From: Streptomyces sp. ACA25
Lineage (GTDB): Bacteria; Actinomycetota; Actinomycetes; Streptomycetales; Streptomycetaceae
Assembly: GCF_028200735.1 (NCBI RefSeq)
Contig: NZ_JAQKPV010000008.1
Span: forward strand, 1-64,000
Direction of reading: 5' to 3'
DNA length: 64,000 nucleotides
Positions within the stretch are counted from its first letter, which is position 1, and each line of letters begins with the position of its first letter. A program made the translations under genes and the position numbers. Under the pieces are notes generated by a model. The model worked only from the letters and a program-made list of their open reading frames with translations. It ran no database searches and was not told the DNA's origin. This document shows positions 30,082 to 38,522 of this stretch, one piece after another.

Positions 30082-30669
30082 TCACGCTTCCCTCGAAAAG
30101 CGGCGGCAGACGTGCACCCGGGCGAACTGTTTCCGCAGCACCTGCTCATCACGCAGGCTGCCGTGCGCAAAGACGGCGACGGGCCGCAGACGGGCCCTGC
30201 GCTCGCCTATGGCCCGGTCCGGCTCGGCTTCATCGGTGGAGCAGTCCGCGAAGACATGGAGGTAGTGCTCGCTCTCGGCGAAGCCCATGGCCCGGTACCA
30301 CCGCAGCGTCTCCGGTTCGTCCCTGGTCCAGGCGTCCAGCGTCGAGGCCCCGAGGGCACGAAGGCGGGCGCCGGCTTCGACCAGCAGGGCACGGCCGATC
30401 CCGTGGCGCTGGTGATCGGGGTGGACCGCGACGGTGTCGATGGTCGCCACCTCGCTGTCGACGCTGACGTCCATGATCCCGCAGACCAACCCGTCCTGCC
30501 CGACCGCGACGAGCTCGACGCCCGGAGCGTCGATGGCCGGTTTGGCCCTCTTCACGTCGTCGAAGTAGGCAGTATCCAGGAAGGAGAGCACCCGGCAGCG
30601 CAGCCAGGAGGATTCGTCGGCGGGCGTGTACTCACGTATGACATAGCTCAACGTCGTGTTCCTTCGCAT
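30082..30669 (-). CDS. GNAT family N-acetyltransferase
   Basis: 195 residues. The acetyl-CoA binding segment VAVHPDHQRHGIGRALL (V-x-x-x-x-Q-x-x-G-x-G/A) is intact and is followed by LRWYRAMGF, the C-terminal GNAT pattern. The last about 50 residues are basic and not part of the fold. Substrate unknown. The gene is single and lies 208 bases from the VanZ-like gene. The start may be a little downstream of the ATG at 30669. Confidence 0.88.
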   Translation of the reverse strand: MRRNTTLSYVIREYTPADESSWLRCRVLSFLDTAYFDDVKRAKPAIDAPGVELVAVGQDGLVCGIMDVSVDSEVATIDTVAVHPDHQRHGIGRALLVEAGARLRALGASTLDAWTRDEPETLRWYRAMGFAESEHYLHVFADCSTDEAEPDRAIGERRARLRPVAVFAHGSLRDEQVLRKQFARVHVCRRFSREA

Positions 30670-30793
30670 GCACGGTGGCCTGATGGGGGCGGCGGCCCGT
30701 CACCGCATCGAGAATGCACAGCAGGCATCCGGTGCCCCGTCCCGCCTCCGGGTGCGCGCCGTCCCGCACGGCACCTGTCGAGAATGTCGTGGT

Positions 30794-31273
30794 TCACGCG
30801 TCAAGCCGGAAGACCAGCTCCCGTACGTCCTCACCGCGGCCGTTCGCGTACGACACTTCCTCGTCGAGGAGGACGAACCCATGCCGCTGGAGAACCTTCT
30901 GGGACGCAACGTTGTCGAAGGCCGTCCGGCCGAACAGCGGGCGGTCCGTGACCTCGCCGAGGATCGCGGCCAGGGCCTCGCTCGCGATGCCGCGACCCCA
31001 GTGCTCCTTGCCGATCCAGTAGGTGACCTCCAGGTCGCCCTCCTGCTCGTACACCACGACGTGGCCCGCGACCGCACCGTCGACGAGGATCGTCCGCTTG
31101 GTCCACGCCTCGTTCGCAAGGATCTTGCGCCACTTCTTCCCGAAGGCTTCCTCGTCTGTCGGATTCTTGGCGGTGAAGGCGGCCGTACAGCGTGCAGCGG
31201 TGTCGAGTTGATGCCGGAAGAAGACGGGGATGTCGGTTTCCTCCGCGTCACGCAGTAGTACCTCGTCGGCCAC
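30794..31273 (-). CDS. GNAT family acetyltransferase (RimJ/RimL-like)
   Basis: 159 residues from a GTG at 31273 with GGAAGG seven bases upstream; a longer ATG form from 31294 is possible. The protein shows YWIGKEHWGRGIASEALAA, the acyl-CoA site of the RimJ/RimL group, and the later NVASQKVLQRHGF. Such enzymes acetylate amino groups of proteins, amino acids or small molecules; the substrate is unknown. A phased palindrome array lies about 110-170 bases upstream. Confidence 0.87.
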   Translation of the reverse strand: MADEVLLRDAEETDIPVFFRHQLDTAARCTAAFTAKNPTDEEAFGKKWRKILANEAWTKRTILVDGAVAGHVVVYEQEGDLEVTYWIGKEHWGRGIASEALAAILGEVTDRPLFGRTAFDNVASQKVLQRHGFVLLDEEVSYANGRGEDVRELVFRLDA

Positions 31274-31382
31274 GCAATCACCTTCCAGGCCCATGGGGGC
31301 GGTCCGGTCAGCGGTATGACTCCAGGATGCCACGCCGGTACATATCAAGGGTGGCGCGCGGTGGCCCAGGGGGGTGGGCGCA

Positions 31383-31443
31383 TTTCCACGTGCGAGAGGG
31401 CCGTTTCGACGTGGAAACGCGCCACGCGCGAGGTGGAAACGTG
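31383..31443. promoter_or_regulatory. Three phased copies of a TTTC-ACGT-GAAA operator-like motif
   Basis: The middle copy, cgtttcgacgtggaaacg (31402-31419), is an 18-base palindrome with one mismatched pair. The left copy has TTTCCACGTG (31383-31392), centred 21 bases away. The right copy has GTGGAAACG (31433-31441), 22 bases from the same element in the middle copy. The spacing is about two helix turns, so a dimeric regulator could bind one face. The array lies between an acetyltransferase start and the 3' end of the AI-2E transporter gene. The cognate regulator is unknown. Confidence 0.5.
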
Positions 31444-31513
31444 CCCGGCTCGCCCCCGGAGCTCCATGGACGCGGTCCGGCCCGGAGATCCGGTGGCAGT
31501 GGTGCGTGCGGCG

Positions 31514-32632
31514 TCACCCTTCCTTCTGCGCGGCCTGCTCCCCGTCCGGTGCCCGGTCGTCGTCGTCCTCCTCCCCTGAGTCCTCCCCCTGCCCGCCGCC
31601 CTGCCCTCGCACTTCGCGGAGGATGGCGACGACGGCGGCGGTGAGCGGCACGGCGACCAGGACGCCGACGATTCCGGCCAGCCCGCCGCCGGCCGTGATG
31701 GCGATCAGCACCAGAGCCGGGTGGAGCTTCACCGTGCGGCTCTGCACGATCGGTTCCAGCAGGTTGCCCTCCAGCTGCTGAACCGCGACGATCAGCACCA
31801 GCACCCACAGGGCGATCATCGGTCCGCGGTCCGCGAAGGCGACCAGTACCGCGACGGCGCCGGACAGCAGGGCGCCGACGAACGGCACGTAGCCGCCGAT
31901 GAAGATCAGCACGGCCAGCCCGATCGCACCGGGCACGCCCAGCACGAACAGGCCGATCAGGATGAGCACCGCGTCGATCAGCGAGACCAGCGTGATGCCG
32001 CGCATGAAACCGGACATGGCCCGGAACCCGATCCGCCCCAGGTTCTCCAGCTGCTCCCCGTACGGCGCCGGCGCCGCGCCGCGGAGCAGCCCCGGCAGCC
32101 GATGGCCGTCGCGCAGCAGGAAGAAGGTCAGCACCAGGGCGAGCAGGCCGCCGATGACGATCTGCACCGTCAGGGTGACTCCGGTGACCAGCCCTTGAGC
32201 GATCTGACCGCTCATCGCCTCGCCTGCCTGGCGCAGCGCGTCCACCGCCTGTCCGAGCAGGTCGCCCGGCAGGCCGAACTGTTCGGCGAGCTGGCCGGCC
32301 GCGTCCTGCGCTCCTTCGGCGATGTCGGGTCCGTGCTCGGTGAGTGCGGTGACGATGACGTATCCGGCGACGAGGATGCTGAAGGCGAGCACCGCCGTGG
32401 TGAGGGCGGCGGCCAGCCAGGCCGGCAGGTGCAGGCGTTGCAACAGCCGGCAGAGCGGGTACAGCAGCGCCATTCCCAGCGTGGCGATCAGTACGGGCAC
32501 CACCACGACCTGCAGCAGGGTCGCCAGGAAGGTGAGCACTCCCAGCAGGGCCAGGATCAGCAGCAGTGCGGCGCTCCAGCCCGCGGCGCGCAGCAGGCCC
32601 TTCGGCGGCAGGGGCAGGCCGGGTTGTTCCAT
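31514..32632 (-). CDS. AI-2E family transporter (PerM/TqsA-like)
   Basis: 372 residues with seven to eight hydrophobic segments in the AI-2E plan: an N-terminal pair, a soluble amphipathic region (about 100-150), then a C-terminal block with FIGGYVPFVGALLSG and QQLEGNLLEPIVQ, the family hallmark. Members export or exchange small solutes; the substrate is unknown. The C-terminus is very acidic (EEDDDD). It is transcribed alone. Confidence 0.88.
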   Translation of the reverse strand: MEQPGLPLPPKGLLRAAGWSAALLLILALLGVLTFLATLLQVVVVPVLIATLGMALLYPLCRLLQRLHLPAWLAAALTTAVLAFSILVAGYVIVTALTEHGPDIAEGAQDAAGQLAEQFGLPGDLLGQAVDALRQAGEAMSGQIAQGLVTGVTLTVQIVIGGLLALVLTFFLLRDGHRLPGLLRGAAPAPYGEQLENLGRIGFRAMSGFMRGITLVSLIDAVLILIGLFVLGVPGAIGLAVLIFIGGYVPFVGALLSGAVAVLVAFADRGPMIALWVLVLIVAVQQLEGNLLEPIVQSRTVKLHPALVLIAITAGGGLAGIVGVLVAVPLTAAVVAILREVRGQGGGQGEDSGEEDDDDRAPDGEQAAQKEG

Positions 32633-32849
32633 CCGGGGAGCCTTTCAGTTGTGACGCCGTTCCTCGGGAAGCGACGCACGCGGGAGGCGGGCCCGTTCGG
32701 GTACCACTTTCCGGCCGTGGCCACACGGGCCGGGCGGTGTTTCCGTTGGGCCGTACGCCGGACGGCCATCCGGACGGACCGGACGGCACCCCCGCCGGGC
32801 GCGGTCCAGGTCCCGGCCGGGGTCAGGTCCGGGTCCTACGCTGGGGGGC

Positions 32850-33071
32850 ATGGACCAGCGGCGTCGGCGGGTGGGCTACTTCACCCTGATGGGAGTGTGT
32901 CTCGCGCTGTTCGTCGGCGCGTGGGCCGTGGTGCGGCACTGGTCCGTGCCGGCCGCTGTGGCGATGTGTGTCGCCGCGGTGTTCGCGCTGATCGCGGCCC
33001 GCTTCGTGGGGCATCTGCGCGACCCCGGCCACTGGTGGTCGAGGGGCGGGGAGCCGCCGGCCGGGCGGTGA
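32850..33071 (+). CDS. DUF3099-like small membrane protein
   Basis: 73 residues. A basic head (MDQRRRRVGYF) precedes two hydrophobic segments (TLMGVCLALFVGAWAVV and AVAMCVAAVFALIAA). The pattern YFTLMGVCLALFV is typical of DUF3099 proteins of Streptomyces. Function unknown. It starts divergently from the AI-2E gene with about 220 bases between them. Confidence 0.72.
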   Translation: MDQRRRRVGYFTLMGVCLALFVGAWAVVRHWSVPAAVAMCVAAVFALIAARFVGHLRDPGHWWSRGGEPPAGR

Positions 33072-33201
33072 GCGGGGGCGACCGCGCATTCTTCGCAACC
33101 CGGCTCGGAACAGGTTGAGTTGACCGGTCTCCGGGCAGTGTCTAGGGTTCTGCCTCCGCCGGGTGCCCATGGGGGGCGGTACGGGTGAAGGGTCGGTGCG
33201 C

Positions 33202-33909
33202 ATGAGTCTTTTCGGGCAGGATCTTCCCTTTCTCGACGCTCTGGCGCCCCAGGATCTGCGGGACCTCCTCGCTGCGGGCACCACCCGTCGCTACCGGCCG
33301 GGCGAGACGATGCTGCGGGAACGCGACAGCACCACCTTCGTGCTGGCGCTCCGCAGCGGCTGGTCGGTGGTCTCCGTCGACACCGAGCGCGGTGCCCGTC
33401 TCATCCTGGCGCTGCGCGGGCCGGGAGAGGTGGTCGGGGATCTCGCGGCGGTGGACCAGGGGCCGCGCAGTGCTTCGGTGACCGCGCTGAGCACCGTGGA
33501 CGCCGTCGTTCTGCCGGGTGAGCGCTTCCGCCGCTTCCTGGCCGCCCGGCCCGCCGCCACCGCGCTGATCATGCGCCAGCTCACGTCCCGGCTGCGCAGC
33601 GCGGACGGCGAGCGCCGGGCGCTCGCTTCCGAGACGGTGCTGCAACGGCTGGCCGCGCGGCTGGTCGAGCTCGTGGAACGGGCCGGGCGCCCCACCGCGC
33701 AGGGCACGGTGGTCGATCTGCCGCTGCCGCAGCACGATCTGGCCTCGGCGATCGGTGCCACCCGGGAGGCGGTGGCCAAGGCTCTGCGGCCGCTGCGGGA
33801 GCAGGGTCTGGTGGAGACGGGCAACCGGCGGCTGGTGATCACCGACGCCGAGCCGCTGCGGCTGCTGGCCGCGGGGCGGGCGGCTCCGCCCGTCGGCCGG
33901 AGCAGCTGA
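33202..33909 (+). CDS. Crp/Fnr family transcriptional regulator
   Basis: 235 residues from the ATG at 33202; a GTG form at 33163 is possible. An N-terminal cyclic-nucleotide-binding fold (about 15-125, with the jelly-roll pattern GPGEVVGDLAAVDQGPRSA) is joined by a long dimer helix to a winged helix near residues 165-215 (HDLASAIGATREAVAKALRPL). The stretch PRSASVTALS sits where Crp binds the phosphate of cAMP. The next gene, 94 bases downstream on the same strand, encodes a nucleotide-cyclase-like protein, so the regulator may sense its product. Confidence 0.9.
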   Translation: MSLFGQDLPFLDALAPQDLRDLLAAGTTRRYRPGETMLRERDSTTFVLALRSGWSVVSVDTERGARLILALRGPGEVVGDLAAVDQGPRSASVTALSTVDAVVLPGERFRRFLAARPAATALIMRQLTSRLRSADGERRALASETVLQRLAARLVELVERAGRPTAQGTVVDLPLPQHDLASAIGATREAVAKALRPLREQGLVETGNRRLVITDAEPLRLLAAGRAAPPVGRSS

Positions 33910-33926
33910 AGATTTCGGCTGCCGTT

Positions 33927-33944
33927 GTGTAAAGCGCTACATAC
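33927..33944. promoter_or_regulatory. Imperfect palindrome between the Crp/Fnr gene and the cyclase operon
   Basis: GTGTAAAGCGCTACATAC matches its reverse complement at 12 of 18 positions, with TGTA/TACA arms around AGCGCT. It lies 60 bases before the cyclase ATG, in the only gap between the regulator and the operon. The size and arms suit a Crp/Fnr dimer, but the site is not a match to the Escherichia coli Crp consensus. Confidence 0.35.
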
Positions 33945-34003
33945 GCCAGGGCGCGCCAGGGTCACTCTGGGGCTGTCAGCCGTCACCGGCCCCGGGAGCC
34001 CGT

Positions 34004-34855
34004 ATGAGCAGCAGTACGCAGCAAGCCGTCTACCGGCTGGTCGTCTTCGGCGACGTGAAGGACTCTGCCCAGCGGAACCACCGCGCCAAACAGCGGATGC
34101 GCGAGATCATGTACGCCGTCTTTCACGAGGCGCTGGACGCGGTGCGGGTCGGCCCGGGACAGGCACACGTGGAGGACCGCGGGGACGGCATTCTGCTGGC
34201 GCTTCATCCGACGGTGCCGCCCGCGCTGATGGCGGGCGTGTGGCTGGAAGAAGTACGGCAGGGGCTGATCGAGCGGAACGAGGGGCTCACGGAACCGGTG
34301 CGGATGCGCCTGTCCATGCATCAGGGTCCGGTGTCCGACGACGGCAGGGGGCTGTACGGGCGGGCCGTGGACCTGGCGGGCCGGTTGTGCGACTGTCCGA
34401 CGGCCCGTCATGTGCTGGATGCCTCCGGCGCGGACCTTGCCGTGGTGGTGTCCGATGCCTTTCACACGGCGGTCATCGCCGAGTGCGCCGGTGAGCGCTT
34501 CGTCGAGCCCGCGCGGTACCGCCCGCACCGGGTGACGGCCAAGGAGACCGACGAGAGGGCCTGGTTCTGCGTGCCGGGCCTGCCGGAGCCGCCCTTGCCC
34601 GAGGAGGGCGGCGGGGTACCGGGCCCGGACGGGACGGGGACCTCCGCCACCTCGGGACCCTCCGCCACCTCGGGACCCCCGGGACCCGCTGCGGAAACGG
34701 TTCCCCGGCCCGCGGAGTCGAGGTCGGCGGCGGGTGACTACGTCGAGGTCCACGGCGGGGACGTGGTCAACAACAAGGTGGACACGCTCCAGGGCGGGCT
34801 GCACATCCGCATGGGTGAGGGCAGGCGCAGGGGCACCGAAGAGGACCGGACGTGA
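34004..34855 (+). CDS. Class III nucleotide-cyclase-homology protein with a Gly-rich C-terminal tail
   Basis: 283 residues. Residues 10-160 show the class III cyclase plan: VFGDVKDS (first metal Asp at 17), EDRGDGILLALHP (second metal Asp at 61) and YGRAVDLAGRL, which aligns with the usual VNxAAR. The catalytic Arg (127) is kept, but the Asn four residues before it is Asp (123). The enzyme could make a cyclic nucleotide; whether the base is a purine or a pyrimidine cannot be told. Then come an ATSGPS-type linker and a tail, VHGGDVVNNKVDTLQGGLHI (249-268), resembling the short Gly/hydrophobic interaction motifs of bacterial NLR-like systems. Its stop overlaps the next start (GTGA). The PycTM gene in the operon suggests a Pycsar-type cyclase. 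Confidence 0.75.
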   Translation: MSSSTQQAVYRLVVFGDVKDSAQRNHRAKQRMREIMYAVFHEALDAVRVGPGQAHVEDRGDGILLALHPTVPPALMAGVWLEEVRQGLIERNEGLTEPVRMRLSMHQGPVSDDGRGLYGRAVDLAGRLCDCPTARHVLDASGADLAVVVSDAFHTAVIAECAGERFVEPARYRPHRVTAKETDERAWFCVPGLPEPPLPEEGGGVPGPDGTGTSATSGPSATSGPPGPAAETVPRPAESRSAAGDYVEVHGGDVVNNKVDTLQGGLHIRMGEGRRRGTEEDRT

Positions 34856-37263
34856 GCGAGAAGGGGCCGGGCGGAGCGCCTGCTGCCGGTCCGCCACCGG
34901 CGCGCCCCGGCGGCCTCCAGGGCGCGGCGCCTGCCGGGCCGGGCCCTGGGCAGGCCGGCGGCCCGGCCGGGGCCGCGCCGGACGGCGGGGGTGCGGGCGC
35001 GGAGGGCGAGGGGGGCGGGGCGCACGGCGCCGGCCCGGCCGGAAGTGCGGAGGGGTCCCGTTTCGCTGCGGCTCGCTCCGGGCCGGGCGCTGCGGAGGAC
35101 GCGGCGTACGCGGTGCGTCAGTCCCGGGCCAACTACGCGTCCGTCCAGGGCGACTACGCCTCCGTTCAGGGGGATTACGCGCGCGTGGACAGCGAGCGGG
35201 TGGGCTCGGTGCACTTCGGTGATGTCCACCAGTACAGCCGGCCGGCCGGTCCGGGGCTGGTCTCGGGGACGCTGCCGCGGGCGGAACTGCGGCAGTTGCG
35301 GCGGATCTTCGCGCCGCCTCCGCAGTACCGGGAACTGCTGGACCACTTGCGGGAGCTGCGGGTGCTGGCGCTGTGCGGGGACCCGGGGACGGGCCGTGGC
35401 TGTGCGGCGGCCTCGCTGCTCGATGAGGTGGCCCGGGTGACCGTGGCCCGGCTGGACGCGCGTACGGAGATCGAAACGATCACCGAAGAGTCCCTCGAGC
35501 GGGAGCGCGGGTACTTCCTGGAGCTCGCCGAGAGTGAGGCTGTCGGCGGGCTCCGGCCGGAAGGGCCGGGTGAGAAGGAGGGGGGCCGGTGGCCGGCGGC
35601 CCGGACGCGGCCCGCGGAGCTGCACCTGGACCGGCTGCACGCGCTGCTGAAGGAACGCGGCTCCTTCCTGGTGCTGGTGGTGGACGCCGGGGACTTCGCC
35701 GAGGAGCTGCTGCGGGGCCGGTACGGAAGGCTGTACCTGCCGCCGCCCACGCAGAGCCTGCTGGAGCGGCACCTGACCGAGCTGCTGGGCCACGACGGGG
35801 CCGAGCAACAGGCCCGGGCGGTGGCGACGTCGGCCCGGGCGGACGTCCGGGAGGCGCTGGGGCTGGAGCAGTTGCGTCCCCACGAGGCGGTCACGCTGGC
35901 ACATCTGCTGTCCCGGCACACGGCGGAGGAGCTCTCGGACGAGGAACTGCTGCAGGAGTGCCGGCAGTTCAGTCACCGGCAGGCCGCATCCTGGTTCAGC
36001 GGCGCGGGGCAGGCCGTCGGCCGGCGGTCGGCGTCGGCCGCGCTGCGGCCGCCGGCTTTCCGGGTGGCGCTCGCCGTGTACAACGGGGAGCCGTACAACG
36101 TCGCCGCGGAGGCCGCGGAGACGCTGGCCTGGGAGCTGTCGACGACGCAGGATCCGGAGAAGGTGCCGGGACGGCCGCTGTTCACGGACAATCTGCAGGC
36201 CCGGCTGACCGCCTCACGGGCCGAGTTGGGGCACCGGGAGCTCGTCCTGGGCAACGGCTCGCTGCGGCTGCGGACGGTACGTCTGCAGGGCTCGGCGCTG
36301 AGCGGCGCGGTGCTTTCCCAAGTGTGGCAGCAGCACCACAACGCCCGTGGCCCGCTGTGCCGGTGGCTGCGGGGGCAGTGCGACGACCCGCGCGGGACGG
36401 TCTGGGTGCCCGCGGCGACAGCCGTGGCGGCCCTGTGCCGGATGGACTACCCCTACGTCCTGACCCACCTGCTCACTCCCCTGGCCCGCTCGGAGTCCGG
36501 CATGCAGCGGCAGGCGGCGGCCACCGCGGTGGCCGAGGCCGCGCGCACGCCGGTGCTGCAGCCGGTCATGCAGTCGCTGGTGGAGGAGTGGGGAGAGAGC
36601 GAGGACGCGTGGCTGCGGGACACCGCGGCACAGGCGCACGGGTTCGGGACCGTGGAGGGTTCGGTCCCCGGCTCGCTCAACGCCCTGGGGCGGCTGACCA
36701 CCGCGGCGGGCCGGCCCACGGAGAGCTGGCCCGCGGAGCTGGCGCAGGTGTCGGGGAGCGTGGCCCGGCTGGCCGCGGGCACCGGCACGCCCGCCGTACT
36801 GCGGCGCATCGGGCAGTGGACGGGGGACCACCGGCTCATCAGACGCAATCTGGCGCTGCTGAGCATTTACCGGCTCCTCACGAACCCGACCTGGACGCTG
36901 TGGGGTCTGGAGGAACAGCCGCACCTCGCGCCGTACCGCTACTGGCCGCTCGCGGGCGCGCTGATGGGCTCGCGGCCGGAGCTGATGCGTCCGCTGGCGG
37001 ACCTGGTGTGGCAGGGCCTCGACACCGCGCGGGTCCGGCAGGTCATGGCCGACGGCCTCGGTGCGTGGATGCGGCAGTCGGACGGGGACAGCGGCCGGAT
37101 GGACGTGCTCTGCGCGTTCCTGCCGCTGCTGGTCAGCGGAGAGGAGGACGGCCGACGGATCGAGCACGTGGTCCGGGGGCTGGAGCGCGACCCGGACGAG
37201 CCGGTCTCGGCGGAGACCGTCGCCCGGCTGAAGGCCGCCGTGGCACCGCAGCGGGTGGGCTGA
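34852..37263 (+). CDS. Large protein with degenerate P-loop, predicted helical-repeat C-terminus
   Basis: 803 residues from a GTG overlapping the cyclase stop. Residues 1-85 are low-complexity Gly/Ala/Pro. Residues 95-108 hold a seven-residue unit YASVQGD twice, followed by VGSVHFGDVHQYS. Residues 140-200 begin an NTPase-like module: GDPGTGRG at 177-184 occupies the Walker A place, but the Lys is Arg and the next Ser/Thr is Gly. FLVLVVDAGDF near 270-280 resembles Walker B. The rest (about 400-800) is predicted mostly helical with repeat-like Ala/Leu segments, perhaps HEAT-like. I know no named family. It may be a STAND-like sensor or scaffold that binds nucleotide weakly or not at all. Confidence 0.7.
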   Translation: MSEKGPGGAPAAGPPPARPGGLQGAAPAGPGPGQAGGPAGAAPDGGGAGAEGEGGGAHGAGPAGSAEGSRFAAARSGPGAAEDAAYAVRQSRANYASVQGDYASVQGDYARVDSERVGSVHFGDVHQYSRPAGPGLVSGTLPRAELRQLRRIFAPPPQYRELLDHLRELRVLALCGDPGTGRGCAAASLLDEVARVTVARLDARTEIETITEESLERERGYFLELAESEAVGGLRPEGPGEKEGGRWPAARTRPAELHLDRLHALLKERGSFLVLVVDAGDFAEELLRGRYGRLYLPPPTQSLLERHLTELLGHDGAEQQARAVATSARADVREALGLEQLRPHEAVTLAHLLSRHTAEELSDEELLQECRQFSHRQAASWFSGAGQAVGRRSASAALRPPAFRVALAVYNGEPYNVAAEAAETLAWELSTTQDPEKVPGRPLFTDNLQARLTASRAELGHRELVLGNGSLRLRTVRLQGSALSGAVLSQVWQQHHNARGPLCRWLRGQCDDPRGTVWVPAATAVAALCRMDYPYVLTHLLTPLARSESGMQRQAAATAVAEAARTPVLQPVMQSLVEEWGESEDAWLRDTAAQAHGFGTVEGSVPGSLNALGRLTTAAGRPTESWPAELAQVSGSVARLAAGTGTPAVLRRIGQWTGDHRLIRRNLALLSIYRLLTNPTWTLWGLEEQPHLAPYRYWPLAGALMGSRPELMRPLADLVWQGLDTARVRQVMADGLGAWMRQSDGDSGRMDVLCAFLPLLVSGEEDGRRIEHVVRGLERDPDEPVSAETVARLKAAVAPQRVG

Positions 37264-37316
37264 CCGCCGCAGGGGCGGCACCGGACAACAGAAGAGCCGC
37301 AGGAAAGGAATGCGAG

Positions 37317-38522
37317 ATGAACAACCACTACCCGGGGCCGCAGGCTCCGCCTCCGCACCAAGTACCGCCGTATCAGCCGCCGTATCAGGCACCGCATCAG
37401 GCACCGCATCAGGCACCGCATCAGGCACCGCATCAGGCACCGCCTGCGTATCAGCCGCCGCCCCCGCTGCCGGGACCGGCCCCGGTCCCGGCCTCCCGCC
37501 CGGCGCCGGTTCCTGCCCCCCGCCCGGCGCCCGCGCAGGAGCTGGCCGGGCCGTTCCTGCGGGAGTACGCCCCGAAGTGGCCGTTCCAGCACCCGAGCGC
37601 CCAGGTGGCATCGGTGCTGTACTACCGCGGCCGGAAGCCGCATGTGGTCCTTCCCGAGGGACAGGAGGGCATCTGGCTGCGCCGGCTGCTGCGGTGGCCG
37701 TACAGCGCTCTCGAGATCCAGCTGGGGTCGCACACGCTGTCGTTCTCGATGCGGCTTCCCGCGGCGGACAGCGTGTCGTTCTTCCCGGCCCGGATCAAGG
37801 TGACCTGGCGGGTGCGGGACCCGCTGCTGGTGGCCGGGCAGCAGGTGTCGGACGTGGCGGCACTGCTGGCGAGCCAGTGGGAGGAGCAGCTGAAGGAGGT
37901 GTCGCGCCGGTTCAGCATCGCCGAGTCCGATTATGTCGACGCGGCGGCCCGGCAGGCGCTGAGGGAGGCAGATCTCGGGGCGCGCTACGGGATCGAGCTC
38001 GAGGTGTATGTGGACATCATCCCGGACGAGCTGACGATCGGACACGCCAAGCAGCGTATCGAGGCGCAGCACAGCCAGGCGCTGGAGCGGCTGCACCAGC
38101 AGCTGAGGCTGATGGAGAACGCGAACGAGCGGGAGATCGTCAAGGAGTGGGCCGAGCACTTCCAGGGGGCCCTCGGCCAGGGCGACACCGCGGTGATGGC
38201 GGAGCTGATGGCCCGCAACCGGAACGACATCCCGGCCATCCGGAACATGCTCGCGGACGAGCAGCGTACGGCCCGGCAGGACGGCATGGAGCTGATGACC
38301 CGGCTGATCGACGGTGGTCTGCTGGAGCGCTGGGAGCTGGGTGACCAGGCGAAGGTGGTGGTGGATTTCCTGCAGCAGGGCACCCAACGGGCCATCGGCA
38401 GTGCGACCGGCGACGTGGAGCGGCAGCGCACAGGCGAGGTGGAGCGGCCCGAGCCGGTGCGTCCGCTGTTCTGGGAGTCCACCGACGGCGAGGACGACGG
38501 AGCGCCGTCGGGGTCCGGGTGA
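37317..38522 (+). CDS. SPFH/band-7-like protein with a proline-rich head
   Basis: 401 residues from the ATG at 37317, preceded by AGGAAAGGA. Residues 1-75 are proline-rich with APHQ repeats. From about residue 85 the sequence reads like an SPFH/band-7 domain: VLPEGQEGIW, FFPARIKVTWRVRDP, then YVDAAARQALREADLGARYGI and a long amphipathic helix. There is no membrane segment, unlike most SPFH proteins, so membrane contact would need a partner such as the next gene product. The C-terminal third is helical and ends acidic. The stop overlaps the PycTM start (GTGA). A role as an oligomeric scaffold is inference. Confidence 0.68.
   Translation: MNNHYPGPQAPPPHQVPPYQPPYQAPHQAPHQAPHQAPHQAPPAYQPPPPLPGPAPVPASRPAPVPAPRPAPAQELAGPFLREYAPKWPFQHPSAQVASVLYYRGRKPHVVLPEGQEGIWLRRLLRWPYSALEIQLGSHTLSFSMRLPAADSVSFFPARIKVTWRVRDPLLVAGQQVSDVAALLASQWEEQLKEVSRRFSIAESDYVDAAARQALREADLGARYGIELEVYVDIIPDELTIGHAKQRIEAQHSQALERLHQQLRLMENANEREIVKEWAEHFQGALGQGDTAVMAELMARNRNDIPAIRNMLADEQRTARQDGMELMTRLIDGGLLERWELGDQAKVVVDFLQQGTQRAIGSATGDVERQRTGEVERPEPVRPLFWESTDGEDDGAPSGSG
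37386..37445 (+). repeat. 12-base tandem repeat encoding APHQ units
   Basis: Four perfect copies of caggcaccgcat (37386-37433) and a fifth with one change at its end. They encode QAPH/APHQ in the proline-rich head of the SPFH-like protein. Copy number probably varies between strains by slippage. Confidence 0.9.

Noticed and set aside
37386..37445. CRISPR-like array
   Set aside because: The 12-base repeats have no spacers and are in frame within a proline-rich protein head.
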